This document shows, piece after piece, positions 51,611 through 60,059 of a stretch of DNA of 64,000 nucleotides. This DNA comes from Sphingosinicella microcystinivorans (GTDB lineage Bacteria > Pseudomonadota > Alphaproteobacteria > Sphingomonadales > Sphingomonadaceae), in NCBI RefSeq assembly GCF_027941835.1, contig NZ_CP116005.1, positions 868,001 through 932,000 on the forward strand, written 5' to 3'. The translations under genes were made by a program, and so were the position numbers. The notes under the pieces were generated by a model. That model was given only the letters and a program-made list of their open reading frames with translations. It was not told the DNA's origin and searched no databases. Positions within the stretch are counted from its first letter, which is position 1; each line of letters starts with the position of its first letter.

Positions 51611-53110
51611 TCAGAAGATGCCGGCCGGCGCGGCCGGCCCCAGCCGTTCGGCCGGAACGATGAAATTGAGCGCAGCCACCTCAGCCGCACTCAGCAGCGG
51701 CAGGCGTTCCACGAGGCCGATGAAGCGGTCCTGCTCGGCACGCTCGACGATCCCGTCCGCGAGCGTTCGGAATTTCTCGATATACTGGGGCCGGGCGAAG
51801 GGCCGGGCGCCCGCGGGATGCGCGTCGGCGAGGGCGAGCTCGTCGACGATGGAGCGGCCGTCCTTCATCCTGATGACGACCTTGCCGCCGAACGCCTTGT
51901 CGCTGCCCCTTGCGTGATAGCGCGCGGTCCATGCCGGGTCTTCCTCGGTGGAGATCTTGTGCCAAAGCTCCACCGTATCCGGCCGCTGCGCGCGTTCGGG
52001 CGCATAGCTTTTCACGTGGTGCCAGCCGCCGTCCTGAAGCGCGACCGCGAAGATGTACATGATCGAGTGGTCGAGCGTTTCGCGGCTCGCCTTCGGGTCC
52101 ATCTTCTGCGGATCGTTCGCACCGGTGCCGATCACGTAGTGCGTGTGATGGCTGGTCTTGATGAGGATGCTCTCGACTGCGCCGAAATCCCCCACCTTCG
52201 GTCCCATGCGTTTCGCAAGGTCGATCAGCGCCTGGCTCTGGTACTCGGCCGAATACTCCTTGGTGTAGGTGTCGAGGATCGCGCGCTTCGGCTCGCCCGC
52301 CTCGGGCAGCGGCACCTGATAGACGTGGCCGGAGCCGGACAGCAGCCACGCGATGAACCCGTCCTCGCCTTCGTAAGCCGGCGACGGCGCACCCTCGCCG
52401 CGCATCGCGCGGTCCACCGCCTCGATCGCCATCTTGCCCGCGAACGCCGGGGCATAGGCCTTCCACGTCGAGATCTCGCCCTTGCGCGACTGGCGCGTCG
52501 TCGTCGTCACGTGCAGCGCCTGCTGGATCGCCTGATACGTCACTTCGGTCGAAAGCCCGAGCAGCGCGCCGATGCCGCCCGCCGCGCTCGGCCCCAGATG
52601 CGCGATGTGGTCGATCTTGTGCTCGTGAAGGCAGATGCCCTTCACCAGATCGACCTGGATTTCATAACCGGCAGCGATGCCGCGCACGAGCGCTGCGCCG
52701 TCCAGCCTCTTCGCCTGCGCGACGGCGAGGACCGGCGGGATGTTGTCGCCGGGGTGGCTGTAGTCGGCGGCGAGGAACGTGTCGTGGAAATCCAGCTCGC
52801 GCACCGCGACGCCGTTCGCCCATGCCGCCCACTCGGGGCTGACCTTCACGTCCGCGGCAAGCCCGAACACGGACGCCCCCCTGTCGGACCTGTGCCCGAG
52901 CGCCTGCGCCCGTGCCGAGCGGATGGGTCCGCGCGCCACCGAGGCCGCGGCGACGGCGGCGTTGTCGATGATGCGGTTGCCGATCATCTCGATCACCTCG
53001 GGCTCGACCGCCACCGGATCGGTGGCCACCGCCGCCAGCTTCCACGCGAGATGGTCCTCGCGCGCCAGCGGTTCGGCGGATTTACAGGTGCGGACGTCGT
53101 GCAGCTTCAT
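51611..53110 (-). CDS. prpD: 2-methylcitrate dehydratase (MmgE/PrpD)
   Basis: A 499-residue MmgE/PrpD family enzyme converting 2-methylcitrate to cis-aconitate-type product without an iron-sulfur cluster. Typical segments are [29 protein letters not shown] (read as DFHDTFL and SHPGDNIP), [17 protein letters not shown], and [31 protein letters not shown] (read as [10 protein letters not shown]). The length agrees with proteobacterial PrpD. ATG at 53110 overlaps nothing but lies one base from the stop of the small gene upstream. PrpF and AcnD are not in the window. Confidence 0.93.
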   Translation of the reverse strand: MKLHDVRTCKSAEPLAREDHLAWKLAAVATDPVAVEPEVIEMIGNRIIDNAAVAAASVARGPIRSARAQALGHRSDRGASVFGLAADVKVSPEWAAWANGVAVRELDFHDTFLAADYSHPGDNIPPVLAVAQAKRLDGAALVRGIAAGYEIQVDLVKGICLHEHKIDHIAHLGPSAAGGIGALLGLSTEVTYQAIQQALHVTTTTRQSRKGEISTWKAYAPAFAGKMAIEAVDRAMRGEGAPSPAYEGEDGFIAWLLSGSGHVYQVPLPEAGEPKRAILDTYTKEYSAEYQSQALIDLAKRMGPKVGDFGAVESILIKTSHHTHYVIGTGANDPQKMDPKASRETLDHSIMYIFAVALQDGGWHHVKSYAPERAQRPDTVELWHKISTEEDPAWTARYHARGSDKAFGGKVVIRMKDGRSIVDELALADAHPAGARPFARPQYIEKFRTLADGIVERAEQDRFIGLVERLPLLSAAEVAALNFIVPAERLGPAAPAGIF

Positions 53111-53111
53111 G

Positions 53112-53393
53112 TCAGTCTTTCTGCTCAGTGGGTCTGGAAAAGGTGAAGCGGCCCTGTGCCGCCATGCGCTCGCCGCCGTTGCCGCGCGTGCCCGCGAAAA
53201 CGGCGACGGTGACGTACCGGCCATCGTCCCGCACGGGCCGCGCCTCGATCTCGATGGCTTCGCCGCCTTCGCTCGTCCTGATCTCGATTGCATCGCAGCG
53301 CACCAGCGCGGGCGGCGGCACCAGCCCGAGCGTTCCGCTCGCGACTTCAGCCATGCGCATCAGGAGAGTCGTGTCGCGGCTTGCCAGCATCAT
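53112..53393 (-). CDS. Small hypothetical protein leading the prp operon
   Basis: A protein of about 93 residues that I do not recognise. It begins [20 protein letters not shown], continues with a beta-rich part ([21 protein letters not shown], then [17 protein letters not shown]) and ends in a charged tail. There is no signal peptide or membrane segment. GTG at 53402 and ATG at 53390 are alternative starts; none has a good Shine-Dalgarno sequence. Its TGA is followed after one base by the prpD ATG, so it is the first gene of the prp transcript, directly downstream of the ScfR boxes. A role linked to propionyl or methylcitrate metabolism is suggested by place only. Confidence 0.6.
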   Translation of the reverse strand: MMLASRDTTLLMRMAEVASGTLGLVPPPALVRCDAIEIRTSEGGEAIEIEARPVRDDGRYVTVAVFAGTRGNGGERMAAQGRFTFSRPTEQKD

Positions 53394-53448
53394 GGATTTC
53401 ACATTATTTGCTATTTGGCGAGTCTATGAACAGCTGAATTTGGGGAAT

Positions 53449-53487
53449 TTTGCGAAGACCATGCTGCGAATTTGCGAACTTTGCGAA
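53449..53487. promoter_or_regulatory. TTTGCGAA box cluster in the prp/scfR divergent region
   Basis: TTTGCGAA occurs three times in one orientation, at 53449-53456, 53471-53478 and 53480-53487, with a partial box CTGCGAA at 53464-53470. The steps are 22 and 9 bases. The cluster sits in the 100-base gap between the small prp-operon gene and the ScfR gene, ending nine bases before its ATG. RamB/PrpR-type relatives bind TTTGCAAA-like sites, so this is a credible operator array for autoregulation and prp control. Confidence 0.6.
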
Positions 53488-53495
53488 TACAGGCG

Positions 53496-54902
53496 ATGAG
53501 CAAGGCCTACATGGGCGTCCGGCTGCGACGGCTGCGCGAGGAACGCGGCATCACGCAGGCCGCGCTCGCCGGGTCGCTCGGGATTTCGACGAGCTATCTC
53601 AGCCAGATCGAGCAGAACCAGCGGCCGCTGACCGTGCCCGTGCTCCTGCGTCTCAACGCGGCGTTCGGGATCGACGTACAACTCTTCTCGGAGGACGAGG
53701 AGGGACGGCTCATCACCGATCTTCGCGAGGCCCTGCGCGAGAATCCTGCCGCCGGCGGCACCGCGAACGCCGAGCTTCGGGAGCTTGCACAGGGTATGCC
53801 CGCAGTCGCGCGGGCAATCGTTTCGCTGCACCGCCAGCACCGCGAGGTTCTGGACCGGGCCGAGGCGATGGCGGCGCGGCTGGGCGACGACTGGACCGGA
53901 GAAGCGCCCGCGCGGATGCCGTTCGAGCAGGTCCGGGACTTCTTCTATGCCCGCCGCAACCATGTTCCCGAGCTGGATACGGCCGCCGAGCGTATTTACG
54001 CCGATGCCGGGCTCGCGCCGCACACAGTCCATGCCGGCCTCGTGCGCCGGCTGGAGCAGCGGCACAGCGTCCGCGTCGTTCAGGACGACACCGACGCATG
54101 GCAGCGGCGCTTCGATTCCCGCACCGGAACGCTCCATCTCGCCGCGCATCTGCGGCAAGGTCAGCAGGCTTTCCAGATGGCCACGCAACTCGCCTTCCTC
54201 GAACTCGGCGAAGCGATCGACACGCTTGCGTCCGACCCCGCGCTCGGCACCGAGGAAACGCGAAGCCTCTGCCGCATCGGGCTCGCCAACTATTTCGCCG
54301 GCGCGCTCCTCCTCCCCTACGCCGCCTTCCTTCGCACCGCCGAGGACGCGTGCTACGATATCGAGCGGCTCAGCCGCCACTTCGGCGTCGGCTTCGAAAC
54401 CGTCTGCCACCGCCTCTCCACCCTCCAGCGTCCCGAAGCGCGCGGCGTGCCGTTCTTCCTCATCCGAGTCGACCGTGCTGGCAACATCTCCAAGCGCCAG
54501 TCCGCCACCGGTTTCCACTTCTCGCGCGTCGGCGGTTCCTGCCCGTTGTGGAACGTCTACGAAGCCTTCGCGCAGCCCGGCCGCATCCTCACCCAGATCG
54601 CGCAGATGCCCGATGGCCGCACCTACCTCTGGATCGCACGCACCGTAGGACGCGGCGGCGCAGGCTACGGCGCGCCGGGCAAGACGTTCGCCATCGGCCT
54701 CGGCTGCGATATCCGCCACGCCGGGCGGCTCGTCTATTCGAAAGGGCTCGATCTGACGGACCCCGCCTCGGCAACGCCGATCGGCGCCGGATGCAAGGTC
54801 TGCGAACGCCCGTCCTGCCCGCAGCGGGCCTTCCCGCCGATCGGACGGCCTCTGGCTTCCGACCTCAACAGAAGCGGGCCGATGCCATATCCTTTCAAGT
54901 GA
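53496..54902 (+). CDS. ScfR/PrpR (RamB-like) short-chain fatty acyl transcriptional regulator
   Basis: A 468-residue regulator. An N-terminal XRE helix-turn-helix (about 6-62: RLRRLREERGITQAALAGSLG, STSYLSQIEQNQRPL) is followed by an IrrE/DUF955-like middle (about 140-280) and a C-terminal short-chain-fatty-acyl domain (DUF2083) with GCKVCERPSCPQRAFPPIG, a Cys-rich segment that may bind a cluster or metal. Relatives RamB and mycobacterial PrpR sense acyl-CoA status and control the methylcitrate and glyoxylate genes. The metallopeptidase HExxH of IrrE is absent (FLELGEAID). It is divergent from the prp operon with TTTGCGAA boxes between. Confidence 0.9.
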   Translation: MSKAYMGVRLRRLREERGITQAALAGSLGISTSYLSQIEQNQRPLTVPVLLRLNAAFGIDVQLFSEDEEGRLITDLREALRENPAAGGTANAELRELAQGMPAVARAIVSLHRQHREVLDRAEAMAARLGDDWTGEAPARMPFEQVRDFFYARRNHVPELDTAAERIYADAGLAPHTVHAGLVRRLEQRHSVRVVQDDTDAWQRRFDSRTGTLHLAAHLRQGQQAFQMATQLAFLELGEAIDTLASDPALGTEETRSLCRIGLANYFAGALLLPYAAFLRTAEDACYDIERLSRHFGVGFETVCHRLSTLQRPEARGVPFFLIRVDRAGNISKRQSATGFHFSRVGGSCPLWNVYEAFAQPGRILTQIAQMPDGRTYLWIARTVGRGGAGYGAPGKTFAIGLGCDIRHAGRLVYSKGLDLTDPASATPIGAGCKVCERPSCPQRAFPPIGRPLASDLNRSGPMPYPFK

Positions 54903-55124
54903 TAGCGGAAGTACGCCACAATAATGCGGCCTCGCGCTCGCGCTGAGCGACCTGTCCGCGATCCTCGGCAGACGGGGCGAACCCATACCATGCAAGGGGT
55001 ATTGTGCCCCCGTTGCAGAACCCCGCACTATTCGTACTTATGATGACGGCAGGTCTTTGATCGCGGTCGACGGGCGATCCTTTCAAGATCACTGACGCCG
55101 GGAACTCGGGTTTGGGGAAGCGAA
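54903..55124 (+). promoter_or_regulatory. Leader of the amine oxidase operon with ATACC/GGTAT repeat
   Basis: A 222-base gap with no gene. ATACC (54985-54989) and GGTAT (54998-55002) form an inverted repeat with an eight-base centre, about 125 bases before the amine oxidase ATG. Overlapping it, GCAAGGGG and CCCCCGTTGC could pair as a hairpin. NarL/LuxR-type regulators often bind short inverted heptamers, so the LuxR protein at 58949 is a possible binder. GGGAACTCGGGTTTGGGGAAGCGAA precedes the ATG, giving a ribosome binding site of the GGGGAAG type. Confidence 0.35.
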
Positions 55125-56570
55125 ATGCTTGGGGAAAAGACGGATTTGGTTACACGCGGTGCTGGCGAGAAAGATACCGTCTCTCGGCGGACTTTTCTGG
55201 TCAAGGCCACAGCGACGACTGTCGCGGCCTCGACGATCACAGGTTGCTCGCTCGGCAATGTCGGCGGCGGCCCCGACTACGACGTGATCGTCATAGGCGG
55301 CGGCATGGCGGGCGTGAGCGCGGCGCGCGAGACCGCCAAGGCCGGCCTCAGGACTGTCCTTCTTGAAGCCCGCAACCGGCTGGGCGGGCGCACCTACTTT
55401 GCGCCATTCGGCGATCACAAGGTCGAACTCGGCGCCAATTATCTCTATTGGCTCCAGCCCCATATCTGGGCCGAGGTCAATCGCTACCAGCTGGACATCG
55501 TGGATACGCCGGCGGCGGTCGCTCCGGACCGCTGGATATATTTGAAGAACGGCAAGCCCGTCGAAGCGGATATCGCCACGTTGTGGCCGAAGGTCGACAA
55601 GGCGTTGACCGACTATTGCGGCATGTCGCGCGACGTGTTCCCGCGTCCCTACGACACGTTCTTCTCCGATACGTGGAAGCAATATCAGAATCTGACGATT
55701 CAGGACCGCATCGACCAACTCAACCTCGAAGAAGACGTTCGCATCAACGTCAACGCGATCTGGTCGATCATGTCGCATGCGGCCTGCAAGGAGGGAGGCT
55801 TCCTGGAAATGTTGCGCTGGTGGGCGAACCTCGGCAGCAACTCGATCGACTTCAACAATGCCTGCTCGCGTTACAAGCTCAAGGACGGCACGATTTCCCT
55901 GATCGAAGCGATGATCAACGACGGGAATACCGAGGTCCGCACCAGTATGCCGGTCAAACGCATCGAGCAGAAGAGCGACGGCGTGCAAGTCACGGCCGAG
56001 AACGGCCAGACGCTGACCGCCCGCAAGGTCATCATCGCCGCCCCGCTCAACACCTGGACCGACTTCGAGTTCGAACCCGCGCTGTCCGCGGTCAAGCTCA
56101 GGACCTCGAAGGAGCGTCATGTCGGCAACGGCAACAAGCTCCACGTCAAGACGAAGACAAATCTCGGCAACATCTTCCTGACTGCCGATGACAGCTTCGG
56201 ACCGCTGCAGTACGGCTATACTGAGAGCAGCGGCCCCGAGGGTACGACGCTGCTGTCTTATGGCCTCGACGGCAGCTTCGACGTCAACAATCTTGACACC
56301 GTGCAGGAGATGCTGCGGACCTTCATCCCGGATCTCGAGCTGGAAGCGACCTTCGGGTATCAATGGTCCTTCGACCCCTTCTCCAAGGGAACATGGTGCA
56401 CGCTGCGACCGCATCAGTTCGCCCTCATTCCCGAACTGCAGAAGCCCGAAGGGAATATCCACTTCGCGAGCGCCGACATTGCGACGATGTGGCGCGGCTG
56501 GATGGACGGCGGCATCGAGATGGGTGTCAGCACCGGGCAACTGATCGCCAAGGAATTGGTGAAGGCCTGA
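55125..56570 (+). CDS. Tat-exported flavin amine oxidase/dehydrogenase (NicA2-like)
   Basis: A 481-residue FAD amine oxidase with a Tat signal: SRRTFL (Arg21-Arg22) before a hydrophobic stretch, then ITGC, which might also be a lipobox with Cys41. The Rossmann FAD motif VIVIGGGMAGVSAARETAKAG with LLEARNRLGGRT (55-90) is of the monoamine oxidase family, and the C-terminal FASADIATMWRGWMDGGIEMG is the second FAD-binding region. Tat export of a folded flavoprotein and an adjacent cytochrome c resemble nicotine oxidoreductase NicA2 and pseudooxynicotine amine oxidase, which give electrons to a cytochrome c rather than O2. It probably oxidises a secondary or tertiary amine in the periplasm; the amine is unknown. 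Confidence 0.87.
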   Translation: MLGEKTDLVTRGAGEKDTVSRRTFLVKATATTVAASTITGCSLGNVGGGPDYDVIVIGGGMAGVSAARETAKAGLRTVLLEARNRLGGRTYFAPFGDHKVELGANYLYWLQPHIWAEVNRYQLDIVDTPAAVAPDRWIYLKNGKPVEADIATLWPKVDKALTDYCGMSRDVFPRPYDTFFSDTWKQYQNLTIQDRIDQLNLEEDVRINVNAIWSIMSHAACKEGGFLEMLRWWANLGSNSIDFNNACSRYKLKDGTISLIEAMINDGNTEVRTSMPVKRIEQKSDGVQVTAENGQTLTARKVIIAAPLNTWTDFEFEPALSAVKLRTSKERHVGNGNKLHVKTKTNLGNIFLTADDSFGPLQYGYTESSGPEGTTLLSYGLDGSFDVNNLDTVQEMLRTFIPDLELEATFGYQWSFDPFSKGTWCTLRPHQFALIPELQKPEGNIHFASADIATMWRGWMDGGIEMGVSTGQLIAKELVKA

Positions 56571-56582
56571 CGGAGAGACCCG

Positions 56583-57056
56583 ATGGACCTGACCAAACGC
56601 CCGGGCCTGGCTTTTCTCGCCGGCATCGGCCTTGCTTCGCTCGCCGGTTGCGGCCAACCCTCGTCGCCTTCGGATGACGCTGGCGCCAGCCGGGAAACAG
56701 TCGCGGTGCCGGCACCGCAACAGGTCACACTGGATGCGTCGTGCGACCGCCAGCTTGCCGAAAAGATGATGGTGCAATGCAAGGTTTGCCACACCACGCA
56801 GGAAAATCAGCCCAACACGACGGGCCCCAATCTGTGGGGCATTTACGGCAAGGCCGCTGGCTCTGCCGCAAATTTCGCCTACTCGCCCGCCCTCAAGGAA
56901 AAGGGCGTACATTGGGATGACGCGACGCTGGACGCCTTCCTGGAAAGCCCCCAGCAATATGTCAGCGGGACGCGGATGGCGTTTGGCGGGATCAAGAATC
57001 CGGAGGCCCGTGCCGCCGCCATCTGTTACCTGAGGGCCCTGACCCGGAAATCATGA
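56583..57056 (+). CDS. Lipoprotein c-type cytochrome
   Basis: A 157-residue class I cytochrome c. The leader ends in LAGC with Cys23 as lipid anchor, a 30-residue flexible linker follows, and one heme site CKVCH (Cys66, Cys69, His70) is followed by GPNLWGIYGKAAG and TRMAFGGI with Met132 as distal ligand, the mitochondrial cytochrome c-like pattern. It lies 12 bases after the amine oxidase on the same strand. By analogy with CycN next to NicA2 it should take electrons from the flavin enzyme and pass them to the respiratory chain, anchored to a membrane facing the periplasm. Confidence 0.9.
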   Translation: MDLTKRPGLAFLAGIGLASLAGCGQPSSPSDDAGASRETVAVPAPQQVTLDASCDRQLAEKMMVQCKVCHTTQENQPNTTGPNLWGIYGKAAGSAANFAYSPALKEKGVHWDDATLDAFLESPQQYVSGTRMAFGGIKNPEARAAAICYLRALTRKS

Positions 57057-57538
57057 AATATTCGAAAGCCATACTTGCGGCTGCAATCGGATTGGCCTGT
57101 CTTGCAGGCACGGTTGCCGCAGAGGAGACTGGGGAATCCGGTTCACTCGCTCGGGATGCCCGGAACTGGTATAAAAAAACCTACGCTGCCGACTTTGTGA
57201 GCGGTAGTGCGGACTTCTACGGCCACTACCCCGAGCAGGTGCAGTTCATCCGGGGCCGGACAGCCCGCATTCTCAGCCGCGCGGAATTTGAAGCTGCGCT
57301 CAATGAACATTATGTCGTTCCCTGGACCAGGGCCGGCTGGAGGAATACCAGACTGGTATCGGTCGAAGCCTCTCCGCTCGGTCCGGGCACGGCATTGTTG
57401 GCGGCACGTTGGCAGATGACCGACGGGAACGGCAATTCCGTTACCGGCTGCGCGCTTCCGGGCTGGACCTATGTGGCGCTTCGATCGGAAAGCACCTGGA
57501 AAATTATCACTGAAATCGAAGGTGACTGCCAGCCCTAG
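57053..57538 (+). CDS. Exported small NTF2/SnoaL-like protein
   Basis: A 161-residue protein with a clear signal peptide (about 1-23, ending AGTVAA). The mature part has SLARDARNWYKKTYAADFVSG, PEQVQFIRGRTARILSRAEFEAAL, LVSVEASPLGPGTALLAARWQMTDGNG (read in parts) and a final WKIITEIEGDC, an order compatible with a SnoaL/NTF2-like cone. Two cysteines (GCALPGW and GDCQP) could form a disulfide in the periplasm. Its ATG overlaps the cytochrome stop by four bases, so it is part of the amine oxidase operon. It may bind or process the oxidised imine or aldehyde product; unknown. Confidence 0.65.
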   Translation: MKYSKAILAAAIGLACLAGTVAAEETGESGSLARDARNWYKKTYAADFVSGSADFYGHYPEQVQFIRGRTARILSRAEFEAALNEHYVVPWTRAGWRNTRLVSVEASPLGPGTALLAARWQMTDGNGNSVTGCALPGWTYVALRSESTWKIITEIEGDCQP

Positions 57539-57575
57539 TCCACACCCGGGCCATCCCAGATCGGCTCGCCATATC

Positions 57576-58805
57576 CTAGGTTGTCAGGGCCCTGCTCTTT
57601 TCGATTCCTGCGCGGCCTGAAGCCGACACATAGGTGAAAAGCACCATCAGAAGCGTAAGCGCTATTTCCACACCGCCCATTACGCCGTACCCGCCCAGGT
57701 CGAGCACATATCCGCCGATAAAAGGCGCGATCGTAACGCCGGCGATAAAGGCTCCGCCAAGCGCCGACGCCAGTCTTCCCGTGCGATCGACGAGAGCAGC
57801 AAATGCATAGAGTTGGGCATAGGCCATAAAGTAGATCGTCGCCCAGAGGACGATACCTACGCTGAAACGGGCGACGTTGCCGTCGGCCAGGGTAAACATC
57901 CACAGGAATCCGCCTGCGACCGCGATTGATAGAGCCAGAAGTCGCCGTGCAGACATCCTTCGGGCAAGGAATATCTGAAGCACGGGCCCGAGGGCGCTGA
58001 CGGCATACATCACCGACAGAAGTCCCCCGATTTGCTGAACACTCATCCCGGCCTCGGTTCCGATCTGCTCCGTAACAAGCCAGGGGAGCGTATCCCGCAG
58101 CCCGAACAGCAAGGCCACGAGCATCAGCATCACGCCGGCAAGGCTCCACAGGGGGCCTTTCCTGCTCCCCGACTGCTCCGCTTCCACGGTCAGGGCCGCA
58201 TCGGGCCTTTGCGGAACGAAGGGTATGGTTGTCGATGCAAGGAGCACGGCGCCTGCCAAACCGAGGAAGACTCCGCGATAGCCATAGTTTTCGCTCACGT
58301 AAGCGATCGCCGGCATGAGCAGGACCATAAACATGACGAGGAGCAGCATGACATGGCCGGAAAGCTTCTCCGGATCCCGGCCGTTGGCGATCGACGCATT
58401 GCCGATCGTCAGCGCAATCCCGCTTCCGAGCCCGGCGATGAAGCGCAGCACCGTAAGGCTTGTCATTTCGAGAGGCAGAAGGCCGCAGGCCGCGTTCACC
58501 GAAATCACGATCACGACGCTCAGCACCGCCGCTTTTCGACGGAAACCCCTGTCTATATGGGGGGCCAGCATCAGCGAGCTCAGGAAAAGACCTGAGAACT
58601 CGATTGTTCCGACAAGGCCCACCTCGGTCGCGCTGAGATCGAGGCCCGTCATCAGCGCTCCCGCGAACAGGGGAAGCGTCCAGTACGTGATAAGCCCGAT
58701 CGCCTGCGAGAAGGCAAAGCAGGCAAACGTCAATCCCCAGTCGTCGGGAAGGATCGTACGGCTACGTGCCCTCGTATCGCCCCGGAACGCATCAATCATC
58801 GGCAC
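57576..58805 (-). CDS. MFS transporter
   Basis: A 409-residue inner-membrane transporter with about twelve hydrophobic segments. The loop 2-3 region reads LAPHIDRGFRRKAAV in place of the textbook G-RxDRxGRR, and helix 4 contains RFIAGLGSGIALTIGNA, the usual R-F-x-x-G-x-G motif. It is convergent with the amine oxidase operon, 37 bases away, and followed upstream by the LuxR gene on the same strand. It may import the amine or export a product. MIDAF two codons later is an alternative start. Confidence 0.82.
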   Translation of the reverse strand: MPMIDAFRGDTRARSRTILPDDWGLTFACFAFSQAIGLITYWTLPLFAGALMTGLDLSATEVGLVGTIEFSGLFLSSLMLAPHIDRGFRRKAAVLSVVIVISVNAACGLLPLEMTSLTVLRFIAGLGSGIALTIGNASIANGRDPEKLSGHVMLLLVMFMVLLMPAIAYVSENYGYRGVFLGLAGAVLLASTTIPFVPQRPDAALTVEAEQSGSRKGPLWSLAGVMLMLVALLFGLRDTLPWLVTEQIGTEAGMSVQQIGGLLSVMYAVSALGPVLQIFLARRMSARRLLALSIAVAGGFLWMFTLADGNVARFSVGIVLWATIYFMAYAQLYAFAALVDRTGRLASALGGAFIAGVTIAPFIGGYVLDLGGYGVMGGVEIALTLLMVLFTYVSASGRAGIEKSRALTT

Positions 58806-58948
58806 TCCCTTCCCCCCGAACCGGGCTCGTCCGCATCCGTGCGTGCCAATAAGGCAGCGCCGCCCTGTTCGCGGAATGTATCAGTCCCGTGACTGCGTTC
58901 CCCATACCCCTGACATGGTAGCAGCGCCATCGTCACGGGCGCGACGGC

Positions 58949-59884
58949 TCATCGCCTGCGCATATACTGGTCCAGCGGATCACAGTTGGGCTCGTAAAAC
59001 GTCGAGGAAACGACATCGAGGAAAAGCGAGAAAACCTCTGCCTGCGACTTGATATTCAGTTTCTGATAAATGTGCTTGCGGTGAACCTTTACCGTTTCGA
59101 CCGAAATATTCATTTTCTTCGAGATTAGCTCGACGGAATTGCCGAGCATGATGAGTTGAATCACGCCGAATTCCCGCCGCGTAAGCAAAGATCGCCCGAA
59201 ATTGAGGCGGGCGTTTTCGAGATGACGATGCAATTCGGATGTGATCTTTACGATTTCCGTGTCCGAGGTCAGATGCGCACGCAGATCCTGCCAGGATGAA
59301 CCGAGAACATTGAGCAACAGCGGGGCGATGATCCGTACTGCGGCAATCTCGGCAGCCGCAAAGGGCTGATGCCCCTGGGCACGACTCAGCGACAACAGAA
59401 CATGGCCGCTTTGCCTGTCGTCACAGGAAAAACAAAGCTCGTCGATCAGCCCCGCAGCCTTGTAGTGGACCCTGTAATACTCGCTCTGGCTGAAATTTTC
59501 CTCGATCACTTCCCGAAGCGACAAAACATACCTGTCACGACAGTCGTTCAGCCTGAGGTAAAAGGGATCAAGAACATAGTTCCCGCCGAAATAGTCATCA
59601 AGGCTGTTGGATCGCCGCTTGCTGTCTATCTTGCTGAAAATGAGGCGAGGGCCTTCATCCTTCGGAAAATGGAGGACGAGCGCGCTATCTATCTTGAGAT
59701 TTTCGTAAAGGGCATCAATGAAGGCGAGAGCCACGCCTGCCTTGGCCTGTGCAGAAAAGATATGGGTGAGTTCGTCATACCACTCGCGCGTTCCAAGAAG
59801 CTCTCTCGAGAAAACCTTGCGGGCCGGGCTCAAGGCCATACCCTTCGGGTAACGAAGGGCGCCGCACCTCTCTGCGGCAGACAT
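58949..59884 (-). CDS. LuxR family transcriptional regulator
   Basis: A protein of about 311 residues with a C-terminal LuxR helix-turn-helix (last 70 residues): LLTRREFGVIQLIMLGNSVE, then LISKKMNISVETVKVHRKHIYQKL as the recognition region. The N-terminal 200 residues are an uncharacterised sensory domain (VLHFPKDEGPRLIFSK, DDYFGGNYVLDPFY), not obviously an acyl-homoserine-lactone domain. Start choice is uncertain: GTG at 59905, ATG at 59884 and ATG at 59839 are in frame and none has an ideal ribosome binding site. Base composition is visibly lower in GC than the first 54 kb. It likely controls the amine oxidase operon and the MFS gene. Confidence 0.8.
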   Translation of the reverse strand: MSAAERCGALRYPKGMALSPARKVFSRELLGTREWYDELTHIFSAQAKAGVALAFIDALYENLKIDSALVLHFPKDEGPRLIFSKIDSKRRSNSLDDYFGGNYVLDPFYLRLNDCRDRYVLSLREVIEENFSQSEYYRVHYKAAGLIDELCFSCDDRQSGHVLLSLSRAQGHQPFAAAEIAAVRIIAPLLLNVLGSSWQDLRAHLTSDTEIVKITSELHRHLENARLNFGRSLLTRREFGVIQLIMLGNSVELISKKMNISVETVKVHRKHIYQKLNIKSQAEVFSLFLDVVSSTFYEPNCDPLDQYMRRR

Positions 59885-60059
59885 CGAACGCCCCCGCGGG
59901 CACACGGCCGCGCCTGCACAATCGCCATTCCTTGCTGCACCCCCTGCCGCCTCCCACGGCCCGACGCGGAGACCATCGTGGCCTCATTACCGGTTTCCTA
60001 GGGAAACATAGGCACCTGCCCGCGCAGCGGCAAGGCAGAAGCAGCTAGGCCCTTATGGA

